Origin: JBAYSY01 sp041675885 | GTDB taxonomy: Bacteria; Pseudomonadota; Alphaproteobacteria; Rhodobacterales; Rhodobacteraceae | DNA: 64,000 nt | Reading direction: 5' to 3' | NCBI GenBank assembly: GCA_041675885.1 | Contig: JBAYSY010000002.1 | Coordinates: forward strand, 62,001-126,000 | In this document: positions 1-11,116 of the stretch, one piece after another | Layout: every line of letters starts with the position of its first letter | How positions within the stretch are numbered: the stretch's first letter is position 1 | Position numbers and translations under genes: made by a program | Notes under the pieces: generated by a model | Told to the model about the DNA's origin: nothing | The model's database searches: none | Seen by the model: the letters and a program-made list of their open reading frames with translations, nothing else

Positions 1-193
1 GCGTGACCGTGGCATGGGTGCCGGTCAGCGCGTCGAAGTCGATATCGGGGCTGGCGGCGAGGCAGTCCACCTCATAGTCGAACAGGGCGCTGAGGGCCTC
101 ACTGCCGCTGAAACGCATCAGGACCAGCGCATCGGGACCAAGCACGGTGGTCAGCCTGCCCATCCGCGCCGTCTGTTTGAAAATGGAGTTCAT
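1..193 (-). CDS. vgrG: Type VI secretion tip protein VgrG, N-terminal part (cut by window edge)
   Basis: Reading the minus strand from the ATG at 193 gives about 64 residues that run off the window. They begin MNSIFKQTARMGRLTTVLG and continue through G-S-E-A-L-S-A-L-F-D-Y-E-V to a L-T-G-T-H-A-T-V-T stretch. This is the usual start of VgrG (first beta domain, gp27-like): a T/L-G-x-D-x-L motif, the G-x-E-x-L-S-x-L-F signature and a 'G..a.V' strand. VgrG trimers form the spike at the tip of the type VI tube and often carry effectors. Only the first tenth of the protein is visible, so C-terminal effector domains cannot be judged. No strong ribosome site is seen before the ATG. Confidence 0.8.
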   Translation of the reverse strand, partial: MNSIFKQTARMGRLTTVLGPDALVLMRFSGSEALSALFDYEVDCLAASPDIDFDALTGTHATVT

Positions 194-496
194 CGGGGAA
201 CCGCACACATATACACACACAAACCTGACCGAACCCTATACGAAACCACCATCGTGACAAGAGAAAGTCGCGCCAGAAACGCAACCCGGGGTAGAGGTCC
301 GCCTGGCCGGATGCGCTGGTGAGGGCCTGCTGGCACGGGGCGCCGGTTTCCTATCGGAAACCCGCTGTCACCCTGCTGTCGCAGTTCGCGCCGTTCCCGA
401 CGCGGCGGGGCTTGTGCCGCACCGCAGCATCCCTAGACTGCGCGCCGGGCGGCGCTGCACGGGCAGGGCTGTGGCGCGGACATGAGGGGCAGACAT
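194..496. other. Divergent intergenic region vgrG / pyc
   Basis: About 300 bases between the divergent vgrG and pyc genes. The vgrG side holds a short CA/TA-rich tract (about 208-226). The pyc side has a possible promoter, TTGTGC at 412-417 and TAGACT at 434-439 with 16-nt spacing, which is only a moderate match. A ribosome site (GAGGGGC) lies just before the ATG at 497 and is the reason for preferring that start over the ATG at 482. No other gene is supported. Confidence 0.4.
412..439 (+). promoter_or_regulatory. Possible sigma70-type promoter for pyc
   Basis: TTGTGC at 412-417 and TAGACT at 434-439 are separated by 16 nt and lie about 58 nt before the pyc start. The spacing fits but the hexamers are imperfect, so this is a weak call in such GC-rich DNA. 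Confidence 0.3.
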
Positions 497-3964
<3,468 letters not shown>

Positions 3965-4252
3965 GCTGCGCGCCATCCCGCCGGCCGGGGGCCGTCTGTC
4001 CCCTCCTGGCCTGCGGCGCGATCGTTCGCCGCCCCGCCCTTGCCCCCGTCCGGTCGGCAAGCGGCAGCCGGTCCACCGGATCCCGGCGGAAAATTTCCGG
4101 ACGGGACGCCGGATGCCCCCTCAATTTCCCCGCGACGCCAGCCGCGTGACCGGGTGCGGCGCCGGGAGAGGGCGCGGCTTGTTGCGCGTTGCGTGTGGCG
4201 CGTGTATCACGCTGCGACGAATTGGCGACGACTTGGGATGAGGGAGAACGCG
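3965..4252. other. Intergenic region pyc / fabF with F2-type repeat remnant
   Basis: No gene is supported here. The part just after pyc (about 3983-4035) has a G/C hairpin around GGGGGCCGTCTGTCCCC, then a CTGGCCTGCGGC tract and ATCGTTCGCCGCC. The same order of blocks occurs at 56483-56530, so I read it as a degenerate copy of the F2 3'-end repeat. The rest (about 4110-4250) is the fabF leader, with an SD (GAGGGAGA) 5 nt before the fabF ATG at 4253. I see no clear promoter hexamers. Confidence 0.45.
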
Positions 4253-5515
4253 ATGCGTCGTGTGGTTGTCACCGGGCTGGGGATGGTCACGCCGCTGGCC
4301 TGCGGGGTCGAGGCGACCTGGGAGCGGCTTCTGGCGGGGCAGTCGGGGGCGGGGCCGATCACGCGCTTCGACACCTCGAACGTGGTGACCACCTACGCCT
4401 GCGAGATCCCCATGGGCGACGGCAGCGACGGCACCTTCAACCCCGACGACTGGATGGAGCCGAAGGAGCGGCGCAAGGTCGATGACTTCATCCTTTACGG
4501 CATGGCGGCGGCGGCGCAGGCGGTCAAGGATTCGGGCTGGGTGCCCGCCACCGATGAGGACCGCGAGCGGACGGGCGTCATGATCGGCTCGGGGATCGGC
4601 GGGTTGTCGTCGATCGCCGAGACGGCGGTTCTGATCAAGGAGCGCGGGCCGAAGCGGGTGTCGCCGTTCTTCATTCCCGGCGCGCTGATCAACCTCGTCT
4701 CGGGGCAGGTGAGCATCCGCTACGGCTTCAAGGGGCCGAACCATGCCGTCGTGACCGCCTGTTCGACCGGCGCCCATGCCATCGGCGACGCGGCGCGGCT
4801 GATCGCGCTTGGCGACGCCGATGTGATGGTCGCGGGCGGTGCCGAAAGCCCGATTTCCGAGATCGGCATCGCCGGATTCAACGCCTGCAAGGCGTTGTCC
4901 ACAAAGCGCCCCGACGACCCGGCCAGGGCCAGTCGTCCCTATGACGCCGACCGTGACGGCTTCGTGATGGGCGAGGGCGCGGGGGTCGTGGTACTGGAGG
5001 AATACGAGCACGCGAAGGCGCGCGGGGCGAAGATTTACGCCGAGGTTCTGGGCTATGGCCTGTCGGGCGACGCATACCATATCACCGCGCCTTCCGAGGA
5101 TGGCGACGGGGGGTATCGGTCGATGAAGGCGGCGCTGAAGCGGGCGGGGCTGGAGCCCGATGCGGTCGATTACATCAATGCGCACGGCACCAGCACCATG
5201 GCCGACACGATCGAGCTTGCGGCGGTCGAGCGGCTGATGGGCGAGGCCGCGGGCCGTGCGACCATGAGTTCCACCAAGTCGAGCATCGGCCATCTGCTGG
5301 GGGCCGCCGGCGCGGTGGAGGCGATCTTCTGCGTGCTGGCGATCCGCGATCAGGTGGCGCCGCCGACGCTCAACCTCGATGATCCGGCGGCGGAAACCGC
5401 GCTCGACCTCGCGCCGAACGCGGCGCGGAAGCGCGAGATCAACGTGGCGCTGTCCAATTCCTTCGGGTTCGGCGGCACCAATGCGACGCTGGTGCTCGGG
5501 CGGGTGAAAGGCTGA
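4253..5515 (+). CDS. fabF: Beta-ketoacyl-ACP synthase II
   Basis: A 420-residue condensing enzyme of type II fatty acid synthesis, elongating acyl-ACP with malonyl-ACP in the cytoplasm. It begins MRRVVVTGLGMVTPLACGVE, carries the active-site cysteine in T-A-C-S-T-G-A-H (about residue 170), the first catalytic histidine in H-G-T-S-T-M and the second in K-S-S-I-G-H-L-L-G-A-A-G. The length is typical. The 4253 start is chosen because GAGGGAGA sits 5 nt upstream and the family starts there; the frame is open further upstream but that part has no family similarity. Its stop overlaps the mltG start (TGATG), so the two are translationally coupled. Confidence 0.95.
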   Translation: MRRVVVTGLGMVTPLACGVEATWERLLAGQSGAGPITRFDTSNVVTTYACEIPMGDGSDGTFNPDDWMEPKERRKVDDFILYGMAAAAQAVKDSGWVPATDEDRERTGVMIGSGIGGLSSIAETAVLIKERGPKRVSPFFIPGALINLVSGQVSIRYGFKGPNHAVVTACSTGAHAIGDAARLIALGDADVMVAGGAESPISEIGIAGFNACKALSTKRPDDPARASRPYDADRDGFVMGEGAGVVVLEEYEHAKARGAKIYAEVLGYGLSGDAYHITAPSEDGDGGYRSMKAALKRAGLEPDAVDYINAHGTSTMADTIELAAVERLMGEAAGRATMSSTKSSIGHLLGAAGAVEAIFCVLAIRDQVAPPTLNLDDPAAETALDLAPNAARKREINVALSNSFGFGGTNATLVLGRVKG

Positions 5516-6684
5516 TGTGGCGCGCGCTTGTCGCGAATCTGCTGACGCTGGCCATTGTCGGGCTGGTGGTCGCGGCCGGGGTGATCGCCTGGGGGCGGGC
5601 GCAGTTCACCGGGCCGGGGCCGCTGACCGAAGCGGTCTGCGTGCGGGTGGAGCGGGGGGCGAACCTGGCCACCGTCAGCCGGGCGCTGGAGGCGCAGGGG
5701 GCAATTTCCGACGCGCGGATCATGCGGATCGGTGCGGGGTACTCGGACCACGGCCGGGGTCTGCGGTTCGGCAGCTATCTGGTGCCCGAGGCGGCGTCGA
5801 TGGTGGATATTCTCGACATCCTGACCCGGGGCGGGCAATCGACCTGCGGGGCGGAGGTGAATTATCTGATCGGCGTGGTGAACACCGAGGTAATCCTGCG
5901 CGAGCTTGATCCGGCCACCCGGCGCTATGAGGAAATGTTGCGTTTCGATCCGGCGGGGGAGGAGCCCGCGGACTATCTCGACGCGGTGGCCGATCCGGCG
6001 CTGCGCTACCGGGTGACGGTGGCCGAGGGGGCAACAAGCTGGCAGGTGGCCGAGGGGCTGCGCCATGCCGGGTTCCTGTCTGGCGAGGTCGAGGCGGTGC
6101 CGGGCGAGGGCTGGCTGGCGCCGGACAGCTACGAGGTGGCGCCGGGGTCGGAGCGGATGGCGCTGCTCGATGAGATGGAGGCGCGGCAGCGGCGCATCCT
6201 TGAAGAGCTGTGGGCCGAGCGGGACGAGGAATTGCCCTACGATACGATGGAGGAGGCGCTGATCATGGCCTCGATCATCGAGAAGGAGACCGGGGTTCCC
6301 GACGAGCGGCGGCAGGTGGCGAGCGTTTTCGTCAACCGGCTGCGGCAGGGGATGCGGCTTCAGACCGACCCCACGGTGATTTACGGCATCACCGGCGGGC
6401 AGGGCGTGCTGGGGCGCGGAATCAGGCAGAGTGAACTTCGCGCCGTAACCCCTTACAATACCTATGTGATCGACGGGATGCCACCCACGCCGATCGCCAA
6501 TCCGGGCCGGGCAAGCATCGCCGCCGCACTCAATCCCGACGACACGCCCTATATCTTTTTCGTCGCCGACGGCACCGGGGGCCATGCCTTCGCGGTGACG
6601 CTGGACGAGCACAACGCCAATGTCGCGAAGTGGCGCGAGATCGAGGCGGAGCGGGCGCGGCAGCAGCAGGAACAGGCGAACTAG
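5515..6684 (+). CDS. mltG: Endolytic murein transglycosylase MltG (YceG-like)
   Basis: A 389-residue inner-membrane enzyme that cleaves nascent glycan strands and helps end peptidoglycan polymerisation. A single N-terminal membrane segment (about residues 5-25) is followed by a periplasmic LysM-like part and the YceG domain. The catalytic glutamate lies in A-S-I-I-E-K-E-T-G (about Glu256), followed by V-F-V-N-R-L-R-Q-G-M-R-L-Q-T-D-P-T-V-I-Y-G, both family hallmarks. It overlaps fabF by one base, an arrangement common in this bacterial group. An F1 repeat begins 57 nt after its stop in the same orientation. Confidence 0.94.
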   Translation: MWRALVANLLTLAIVGLVVAAGVIAWGRAQFTGPGPLTEAVCVRVERGANLATVSRALEAQGAISDARIMRIGAGYSDHGRGLRFGSYLVPEAASMVDILDILTRGGQSTCGAEVNYLIGVVNTEVILRELDPATRRYEEMLRFDPAGEEPADYLDAVADPALRYRVTVAEGATSWQVAEGLRHAGFLSGEVEAVPGEGWLAPDSYEVAPGSERMALLDEMEARQRRILEELWAERDEELPYDTMEEALIMASIIEKETGVPDERRQVASVFVNRLRQGMRLQTDPTVIYGITGGQGVLGRGIRQSELRAVTPYNTYVIDGMPPTPIANPGRASIAAALNPDDTPYIFFVADGTGGHAFAVTLDEHNANVAKWREIEAERARQQQEQAN

Positions 6685-6740
6685 GTCGGTAATGTTTGCG
6701 GGCCGTGTTGGTCGGTATCGCTTCCTGAAGCCAATGTAAC

Positions 6741-6914
6741 GCGCAACAGAGGGCAGCGGCCGACCGCGGGGGGCCGCTGCAACACCTGTGGTCTGGCAGT
6801 TTATGGTGCCGGATACCCTGAGGTATGCGCATGGTGCAACGTCGCAGGAGCGGCCGCCCGCGGTCGGCCGCTGCCCGGCGGCGCTGGCGCGCCTTGATTC
6901 CGGGCTGGGCGCCC
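6741..6914 (+). repeat. F1 dispersed palindromic repeat, copy A
   Basis: Box 1 is a GC palindrome preceded by GCAACAGAGGGCAGCGGCC and closing in GGCCGCTGC (6741-6780). The invariant core CTGGCAGTTTATGGTGCCG lies at about 6793-6811 and is followed by ATACCC. Box 3 is GCAACGTCGCA plus a second palindrome, AGCGGCC...GGCCGCT (about 6835-6873), followed by GC-rich tail hairpins up to about 6914. The copy is co-oriented with mltG and starts 57 nt after its stop. The related copies are at 8814, 32601, 34619, 52291 and 62887. No open reading frame inside it looks coding. Confidence 0.85.
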
Positions 6915-6959
6915 TTGTCTGCCCGGCCTGCCAACACGGGCTGTGGTATCCTCAACAGG

Positions 6960-6974
6960 TTAACGAAACCTTAC
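6960..6974 (+). promoter_or_regulatory. CtrA-like box upstream of the GTA promoter
   Basis: TTAA, seven bases, then TTAC (6960-6974). This is one base short of the full TTAA-N7-TTAA CtrA box and lies about 41 nt before the -35 hexamer of the GTA promoter. CtrA controls GTA production in Rhodobacter capsulatus, largely through other factors. Direct binding here is inference; a single near-match in a long sequence can occur by chance. Confidence 0.4.
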
Positions 6975-7015
6975 CTGTGCGCACGCCAAGCCATTGGTGT
7001 TTCTGAACTTTTACC

Positions 7016-7044
7016 TTGACCCGGCGCGCGGTCCAGGTTATACA
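7016..7044 (+). promoter_or_regulatory. Sigma70-type promoter of the GTA cluster
   Basis: TTGACC at 7016-7021 and TATACA at 7039-7044 with exactly 17-nt spacing: the best promoter match seen in the window. It lies about 105 nt before the first GTA gene. Transcription would begin near 7051, directly ahead of a terminator at 7071-7104. Confidence 0.7.
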
Positions 7045-7070
7045 TCGTGACATGCTAGGAGAGGTGGGCA

Positions 7071-7104
7071 AGCGGCCCGGGGGCAACCCCGGTGCCGCTT
7101 TTTC
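7071..7104 (+). terminator. Rho-independent terminator in the GTA leader (attenuator or small-RNA end)
   Basis: A 12-bp stem (AGCGGC-CCGGGG pairing with CCCCGG-GCCGCT, one bulged T) closed by a GCAA tetraloop and followed by TTTTTC. It lies about 20-55 nt after the predicted start of transcription and before the first GTA gene. Transcripts would end here unless read-through is allowed, so it can act as an attenuator or release an RNA of about 50 nt. Confidence 0.65.
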
Positions 7105-7150
7105 ATTTCCTCCTCGTGCAGGGGGGCATGGGGGCAGGCGCAAGACCGAC

Positions 7151-7483
7151 ATGACGATCGAAACGCCCGTAGGGGAAACGGGGCTGCCGCGGGACATCCT
7201 GTCGGAAGCCTGGGATTTGTTTGATTTCGCGGCGAAGGCCCTGCGGGGCGCGCTTCGGGACATGGAGCGTGCCTCCGGGGCGGAGGGCGGCCATGTCCGC
7301 GAACTCGCGGTGGCGACGCGGGAGATGCGCGAGGCGCTGAAGCTGCTGGTATCGGAAAGGGCAAGCGTTGAAAAACTGCGCGATCAGCTTGGGGGGGCCG
7401 GGGTCCGGCTCGACTTCGACGCGGCAGGCGACGAGATCGGGTGCCGCCTGGCTTGCCTCCGTTCCGCCGGAGATGGTGGATGA
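7151..7483 (+). CDS. GTA small terminase-like protein (g1)
   Basis: A 110-residue protein, by position and sequence the g1 product of the Rhodobacter GTA, acting as the small packaging subunit that hands DNA to the large terminase. The C-terminal stretch R-L-D-F-D-A-A-G-D-E-I-G-C-R-L-A-C-L-R matches the conserved end of alphaproteobacterial g1 proteins (L-D-F-D-A-A-R-D-E-I-G-R-R-L-A-R-L-R). The middle is helical and rich in Arg and Glu. The ATG at 7151 is the likely start; the frame is open upstream through the leader terminator, but that part shows no similarity. It overlaps the large terminase reading frame. Confidence 0.8.
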   Translation: MTIETPVGETGLPRDILSEAWDLFDFAAKALRGALRDMERASGAEGGHVRELAVATREMREALKLLVSERASVEKLRDQLGGAGVRLDFDAAGDEIGCRLACLRSAGDGG

Positions 7484-8774
7484 GTTCCTCGGCGGGCTGA
7501 GCGATGCGGCCTTGTGCGCGCTGCCGTGGCTGTTCGAGTTCTGGGCGCTGCCGCATCAACTGCCGCCCGAGGGGGCGTGGAAGAGCTGGGTGATCATGGG
7601 CGGTCGCGGCGCGGGCAAGACCCGGGCCGGGGCGGAATGGGTGCGTAGCGAGGCCGAGGGGGCGCGGCCCGGCGATCCGGGGCGGTCGCGGCGGCTGGCG
7701 CTGGTGGGCGAGACCCACGACCAGGTGCGCGAGGTGATGGTGTTCGGCCAGAGCGGCATCCTGGCCTGTTCGCCGCCCGACCGGCGGCCGGTCTGGGAGG
7801 CGGGGCGGCGGCGGTTGGTGTGGCCCAACGGCGCGGTGGCGCAGGCGTTTTCGGCGCATGAGCCCGAGGCGCTGCGGGGGCCGCAGTTCGACGCGGCCTG
7901 GGTGGACGAGTTGGCGAAGTGGAAGAAAGGGCAGGAGGCGTGGGACATGCTCCAGTTCGCGCTGCGGCTGGGGGAGTATCCGCGGCAGGTCGTCACGACG
8001 ACGCCGCGCAACGTGCCGGTCTTGAAGGCGATCCTCGCCAACCCCTCGACCGTGGTCACCCATGCGCCGACCGAGGCGAACCGGGCCTATCTGGCGGCCT
8101 CGTTCCTCGACGAGGTGCGGGCGCGCTATGCGGGGACGCGGATCGGGCGGCAGGAACTGGACGGGGTGCTGCTGGAGGATGCCGAGGGGGCGCTGTGGTC
8201 CTCGGGCTCGATCGAGGCGTGCCGGGTGGCGGCGGCGCCGGCGCTGGGCCGGGTGGTGGTGGCGGTCGATCCGCCGGTGACCGGGCATCGCGGTTCGGAC
8301 GAATGCGGGATCGTGGTTGTCGGCGTGGTGACCGAGGGGCCGCCGCAGGACTGGCGGGCCTGGGTGCTGGAGGATGCGAGCGTGGCCGGGGCTTCGCCCG
8401 ACCGCTGGGCGCGGGCGGCGCTGGACGCCATGGCGCGGCACGGGGCGGACCGGCTGGTCGCGGAGGTCAACCAGGGCGGCGATCTGGTGGAATCGGTGAT
8501 CCGGCAGATCGACCCGCTGGTGCCCTACCGGGCGGTGCGGGCGGCGCGCGGCAAGGCGGCGCGGGCCGAGCCGGTGGCGGCGCTCTACGAGCAGGGGCGG
8601 GTGGCGCATCTGCGCGGGCTCGGCGCGCTTGAGGACCAGATGTGCCGGATGACGGCGCAGGGCTATCAGGGGCAGGGCAGCCCGGACCGGGTGGATGCGC
8701 TCGTGTGGGCGCTGACCGACCTGATGATCGAACCGGCGCAGGTCTGGCGGCGGCCGCGGGTGCGGGCGCTGTAG
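7368..8774 (+). CDS. GTA large terminase (g2), packaging ATPase/nuclease
   Basis: The motor of GTA headful packaging, about 468 residues at most. The ATPase P-loop is G-G-R-G-A-G-K-T, the Walker B-like stretch is F-D-A-A-W-V-D-E-L-A-K-W, and the RNase H-like nuclease starts at V-V-V-A-V-D-P-P with a G-S-D-E-C-G-I-V-V-V-G strand. Family similarity begins at W-L-A-S-V-P-P-E (about 7449), but no ATG or GTG lies just before it. The candidates are TTG at 7368 (GGAAAGG upstream), TTG at 7389 and ATG at 7473, so the N-terminus is uncertain. The overlap with g1 is 11 to 116 nt depending on the start. Confidence 0.9.
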   Translation: MKNCAISLGGPGSGSTSTRQATRSGAAWLASVPPEMVDEFLGGLSDAALCALPWLFEFWALPHQLPPEGAWKSWVIMGGRGAGKTRAGAEWVRSEAEGARPGDPGRSRRLALVGETHDQVREVMVFGQSGILACSPPDRRPVWEAGRRRLVWPNGAVAQAFSAHEPEALRGPQFDAAWVDELAKWKKGQEAWDMLQFALRLGEYPRQVVTTTPRNVPVLKAILANPSTVVTHAPTEANRAYLAASFLDEVRARYAGTRIGRQELDGVLLEDAEGALWSSGSIEACRVAAAPALGRVVVAVDPPVTGHRGSDECGIVVVGVVTEGPPQDWRAWVLEDASVAGASPDRWARAALDAMARHGADRLVAEVNQGGDLVESVIRQIDPLVPYRAVRAARGKAARAEPVAALYEQGRVAHLRGLGALEDQMCRMTAQGYQGQGSPDRVDALVWALTDLMIEPAQVWRRPRVRAL

Positions 8775-8813
8775 GCGGGGGCGCGGATCGCAGGCGAACC
8801 GGGTGGAATGGCG

Positions 8814-8977
8814 GCGCAACGGAGGGCAGCGGCCGACCGCGGGGGGCCGCTGCTACGGTTGTGTCTGGCAGTTTATGGTGCCGATAACCCCGACGCCTGT
8901 GCATGCCGCAACGTTGCAATAGCGGCCGCCCGCGGTCGGCCGCTGCCCGGGCCGCTTCGCGGCTGTTCCGGGCATGG
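8814..8977 (+). repeat. F1 dispersed palindromic repeat, copy B (inside the GTA cluster)
   Basis: Same architecture as copy A: box 1 palindrome (8814-8853), core CTGGCAGTTTATGGTGCCG (about 8865-8883), box 3 GCAACGTTGCAATAGCGGCC with its palindrome (about 8909-8950) and a tail hairpin GCCGCTTCGCGGC. It starts 40 nt after the large terminase stop, co-oriented, and separates g2 from g3. Confidence 0.85.
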
Positions 8978-9012
8978 GGCTTTGCCCCGAAGCGCGAGAG
9001 GGGAGTTTTCGG

Positions 9013-10188
9013 ATGGTGTTCGACTTTCTGCGGAAGGGCGCGCGGGCTGCGCCCGAGGCCAAGGCTTCGGCGGCGGGGGCGGTGATCGCCTGGCACGGGC
9101 CGGGGCGGGCGGCCTGGAGCGCGCGGGATGCGATCTCGCTCACGCGGGCCGGGTTTCTGGGGAATCCGGTCGGGTTCCGGGCGGTCAAGCTGATCGCCGA
9201 GGCGGCGGCGGCGCTTCCCTTGGTGATGCAGGACTGCGACCGGCGTTACGACGCGCATCCGGTTCTGGACCTGATCCGGCGGCCCAATCCGGCGCAGGGC
9301 AAGGCGGAGCTGTTCGAGGCGCTTTATGCGCAGTTGCTGCTGTCGGGGAATGCTTGGCTGGAAGCGGCGCCGGGGTCGGGCCGGTTGCCCGCGGAACTGC
9401 ATGTGCTGCGGTCGGACCGGATGGCGGTGGTGCCGGGGGCGGACGGCTGGCCGGTGGGGTATGACTATACCGTGGGGGCGCGCAAGCATCGGTTCGACAT
9501 GACCGGCGCGGTGCAGCCGGTGTGCCATATCCGCAGCTTCCACCCGCAGGACGACCATTACGGGCTGGCGCCGTTGCAGGCGGCGGCGGTGGCGATCGAC
9601 GTGCACAATTCCGCGTCGCGCTGGTCGAAGGCGCTTCTGGACAACGCGGCGCGGCCGTCCGGCGCCATCGTCTATCGCGGGGCGGACGGGGCTTCGGCGC
9701 TGAGTCAGGATCAATACGACCGGCTGGTGAGCGAGATGGAATCGCACCATCAGGGCGCGCGCAATGCCGGGCGGCCGATGCTGCTGGAGGGCGGGCTGGA
9801 CTGGAAGCCGATGGGGTTCTCGCCCTCGGACATGGAGTTCCAGAAGACCAAGGAGGCGGCGGCGCGGGAGATCGCGGTCGCCTTCGGGGTGCCGCCCATG
9901 CTGATGGGCATTCCGGGCGACGCGACCTATGCCAATTATCAGGAGGCCAACCGGGCCTTCTTCCGGCTGACGGTGCTGCCGCTGGCCGCGAAGGTCACGG
10001 CGGCGGTGGCGCATTGGCTTTCGGGTTTCGCGGGCGAGGCGGTCGATCTGCGGCCCGACCTCGACCAGGTGCCGGCGCTGGCGGCGGAGCGCGACCAGCA
10101 ATGGGCGCGGGTGGCGGCGGCGGATTTCCTCACGGTGGCGGAGAAGAGGGCTCTGCTGGGCCTGCCGCGGGTCGCGGAGGAGGAATGA
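9013..10188 (+). CDS. GTA portal protein (g3), HK97 family
   Basis: A 391-residue phage portal protein that forms the dodecameric DNA channel at one head vertex. Features: N-terminal MVFDFLRKG, the L-L-S-G-N-A-W-L-E region, the H-I-R-S-F-H-P-Q-D-D-H-Y-G-L motif and the crown-side V-P-P-M-L-M-G-I-P-G-D-A-T-Y-A-N-Y-Q-E-A-N motif, all typical of HK97-type portals. The start at 9013 has GAGAGGGG about 9 nt upstream and agrees with the family; an earlier in-frame ATG at 8974 lies in the repeat tail. Its stop overlaps the next gene (ATGA). Confidence 0.92.
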   Translation: MVFDFLRKGARAAPEAKASAAGAVIAWHGPGRAAWSARDAISLTRAGFLGNPVGFRAVKLIAEAAAALPLVMQDCDRRYDAHPVLDLIRRPNPAQGKAELFEALYAQLLLSGNAWLEAAPGSGRLPAELHVLRSDRMAVVPGADGWPVGYDYTVGARKHRFDMTGAVQPVCHIRSFHPQDDHYGLAPLQAAAVAIDVHNSASRWSKALLDNAARPSGAIVYRGADGASALSQDQYDRLVSEMESHHQGARNAGRPMLLEGGLDWKPMGFSPSDMEFQKTKEAAAREIAVAFGVPPMLMGIPGDATYANYQEANRAFFRLTVLPLAAKVTAAVAHWLSGFAGEAVDLRPDLDQVPALAAERDQQWARVAAADFLTVAEKRALLGLPRVAEEE

Positions 10189-10427
10189 GCGGGCGTTCGG
10201 GGGCGGGATCGCGGTTCCTCTACGACAGTTTCGACGCGGCGAGCGCGCGGATCGAGGCCAACGAGCGGGTGGCGGAGGAACGCTGGGGTGCGCTGGAATA
10301 CCGGCTCGGGCGGATCGAGGATGCGCTGGAGCGGCTGGAGCGGCGGATCTGGCTGGGGGTTTACGGGGTCGCGGCCTTCCTGCTGGCGCAGGGCGCGGGG
10401 GCGGTGATCGGAGCGGCGATGAGGTGA
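10185..10427 (+). CDS. Small GTA protein between portal and protease (g3.5-like, head formation family)
   Basis: An 80-residue protein that starts inside the portal stop (ATGA). It has an N-terminal F-L-Y-D-S-F-D-A-A-S-A-R-I-E-A-N segment, a charged helix (W-G-A-L-E-Y-R-L-G-R-I-E-D-A-L-E-R-L-E-R-R) and one C-terminal hydrophobic stretch (V-Y-G-V-A-A-F-L-L-A-Q-G-A-G-A-V-I-G-A). The position corresponds to the small g3.5 gene of Rhodobacter capsulatus, described as a GTA head formation protein. A coiled coil plus membrane anchor is visible; the molecular role is not known to me. Confidence 0.75.
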   Translation: MSGRSGAGSRFLYDSFDAASARIEANERVAEERWGALEYRLGRIEDALERLERRIWLGVYGVAAFLLAQGAGAVIGAAMR

Positions 10428-10432
10428 GGCGG

Positions 10433-10990
10433 ATGCGGGAATTGGGCGGGCTTGAGCGGAAATTCCACCGGCCCGAGGCCGGGCTGGTTCTGGGCGAGGA
10501 TGCGCGGATCGAGGGTTACGCCTCGGTCTTCGGGGTGGCGGATCAGGGCGGCGACGTGGTGGAGCCGGGGGCCTATGCGGTGTCGCTGGCCGCGCTGGCC
10601 GCCGCAGGGCGGCGGGTGAAGTTCCTCTGGCAGCACGATCCGGCGCAGCCGATCGGGGTCTGGGAGGAGGTGGCCGAGGACGCGCGCGGGCTTTATGTGC
10701 GCGGGCGGTTGTTGCCCGAGGTCGCGAAGGGGCGCGAGGCGGCGGCTTTGCTGGCGGCGGGGGCGGTCGATGGCTTGTCCATAGGTTACCGCACGCGGCG
10801 GGCGGCGAAGGGCGAGGGCGGCGGGCGGCTGCTGCGCGAGCTGGAGCTGTGGGAGGTGTCGCTGGTGACCTTCCCGATGCTGCCGGAGGCGCGGGTGGCG
10901 GCGAAGCGCGACGAGGGGCTGGCGGTGCTGGCGGCGGCGTTCGCGGAGGCGCGGCGGGAGATTGCGGCGGGGGGATGGTCCTCGCCGTAG
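10433..10990 (+). CDS. GTA prohead protease (g4), HK97 family
   Basis: A 185-residue serine protease that processes the capsid protein during head maturation. It has the S78-like signature: L-E-R-K-F-H-R, then the G-Y-A-S-V-F-G-V-A-D-Q-G-G-D-V-V-E-P-G-A start, W-Q-H-D-P-A-Q-P-I-G with the catalytic histidine, and L-S-I-G-Y with the catalytic serine. ATG 10433 is preferred because GGTGAGG precedes it; a GTG at 10424 overlapping the previous stop would add three residues. Confidence 0.9.
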   Translation: MRELGGLERKFHRPEAGLVLGEDARIEGYASVFGVADQGGDVVEPGAYAVSLAALAAAGRRVKFLWQHDPAQPIGVWEEVAEDARGLYVRGRLLPEVAKGREAAALLAAGAVDGLSIGYRTRRAAKGEGGGRLLRELELWEVSLVTFPMLPEARVAAKRDEGLAVLAAAFAEARREIAAGGWSSP

Positions 10991-11012
10991 GGCGGCGCGG
11001 GCAGAGGCTGCC

Positions 11013-11048
11013 GAAGCCTCCGGCGGGAGTATTTTCAGCAAGATGAAG
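11013..11048 (+). repeat. F2-type 3'-end motif after g4
   Basis: Starting 22 nt after the g4 stop is GAAGCCTCCGGCGGGAGTAT, then TTTCAGCAAGATGAAG. The same core, CCTCCGGCGGG-A/G-TATTT, occurs at 17099 and (inverted) at 56650, each shortly after a stop codon and co-oriented with that gene. From memory the motif is common between genes in other Rhodobacteraceae. Confidence 0.6.
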
Positions 11049-11116
11049 AACGGGTTGGCTTTCGCCGGGCGCAGGTTCGGCGGGGGTGGCGGAGTTTTGG
11101 CGAGAGGGGTTCGAGG

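Noticed and set aside
8467..10101. Minus-strand frame opposite the portal gene
   Set aside because: Low-complexity Arg/Pro-rich translation through an F1 repeat; no support.
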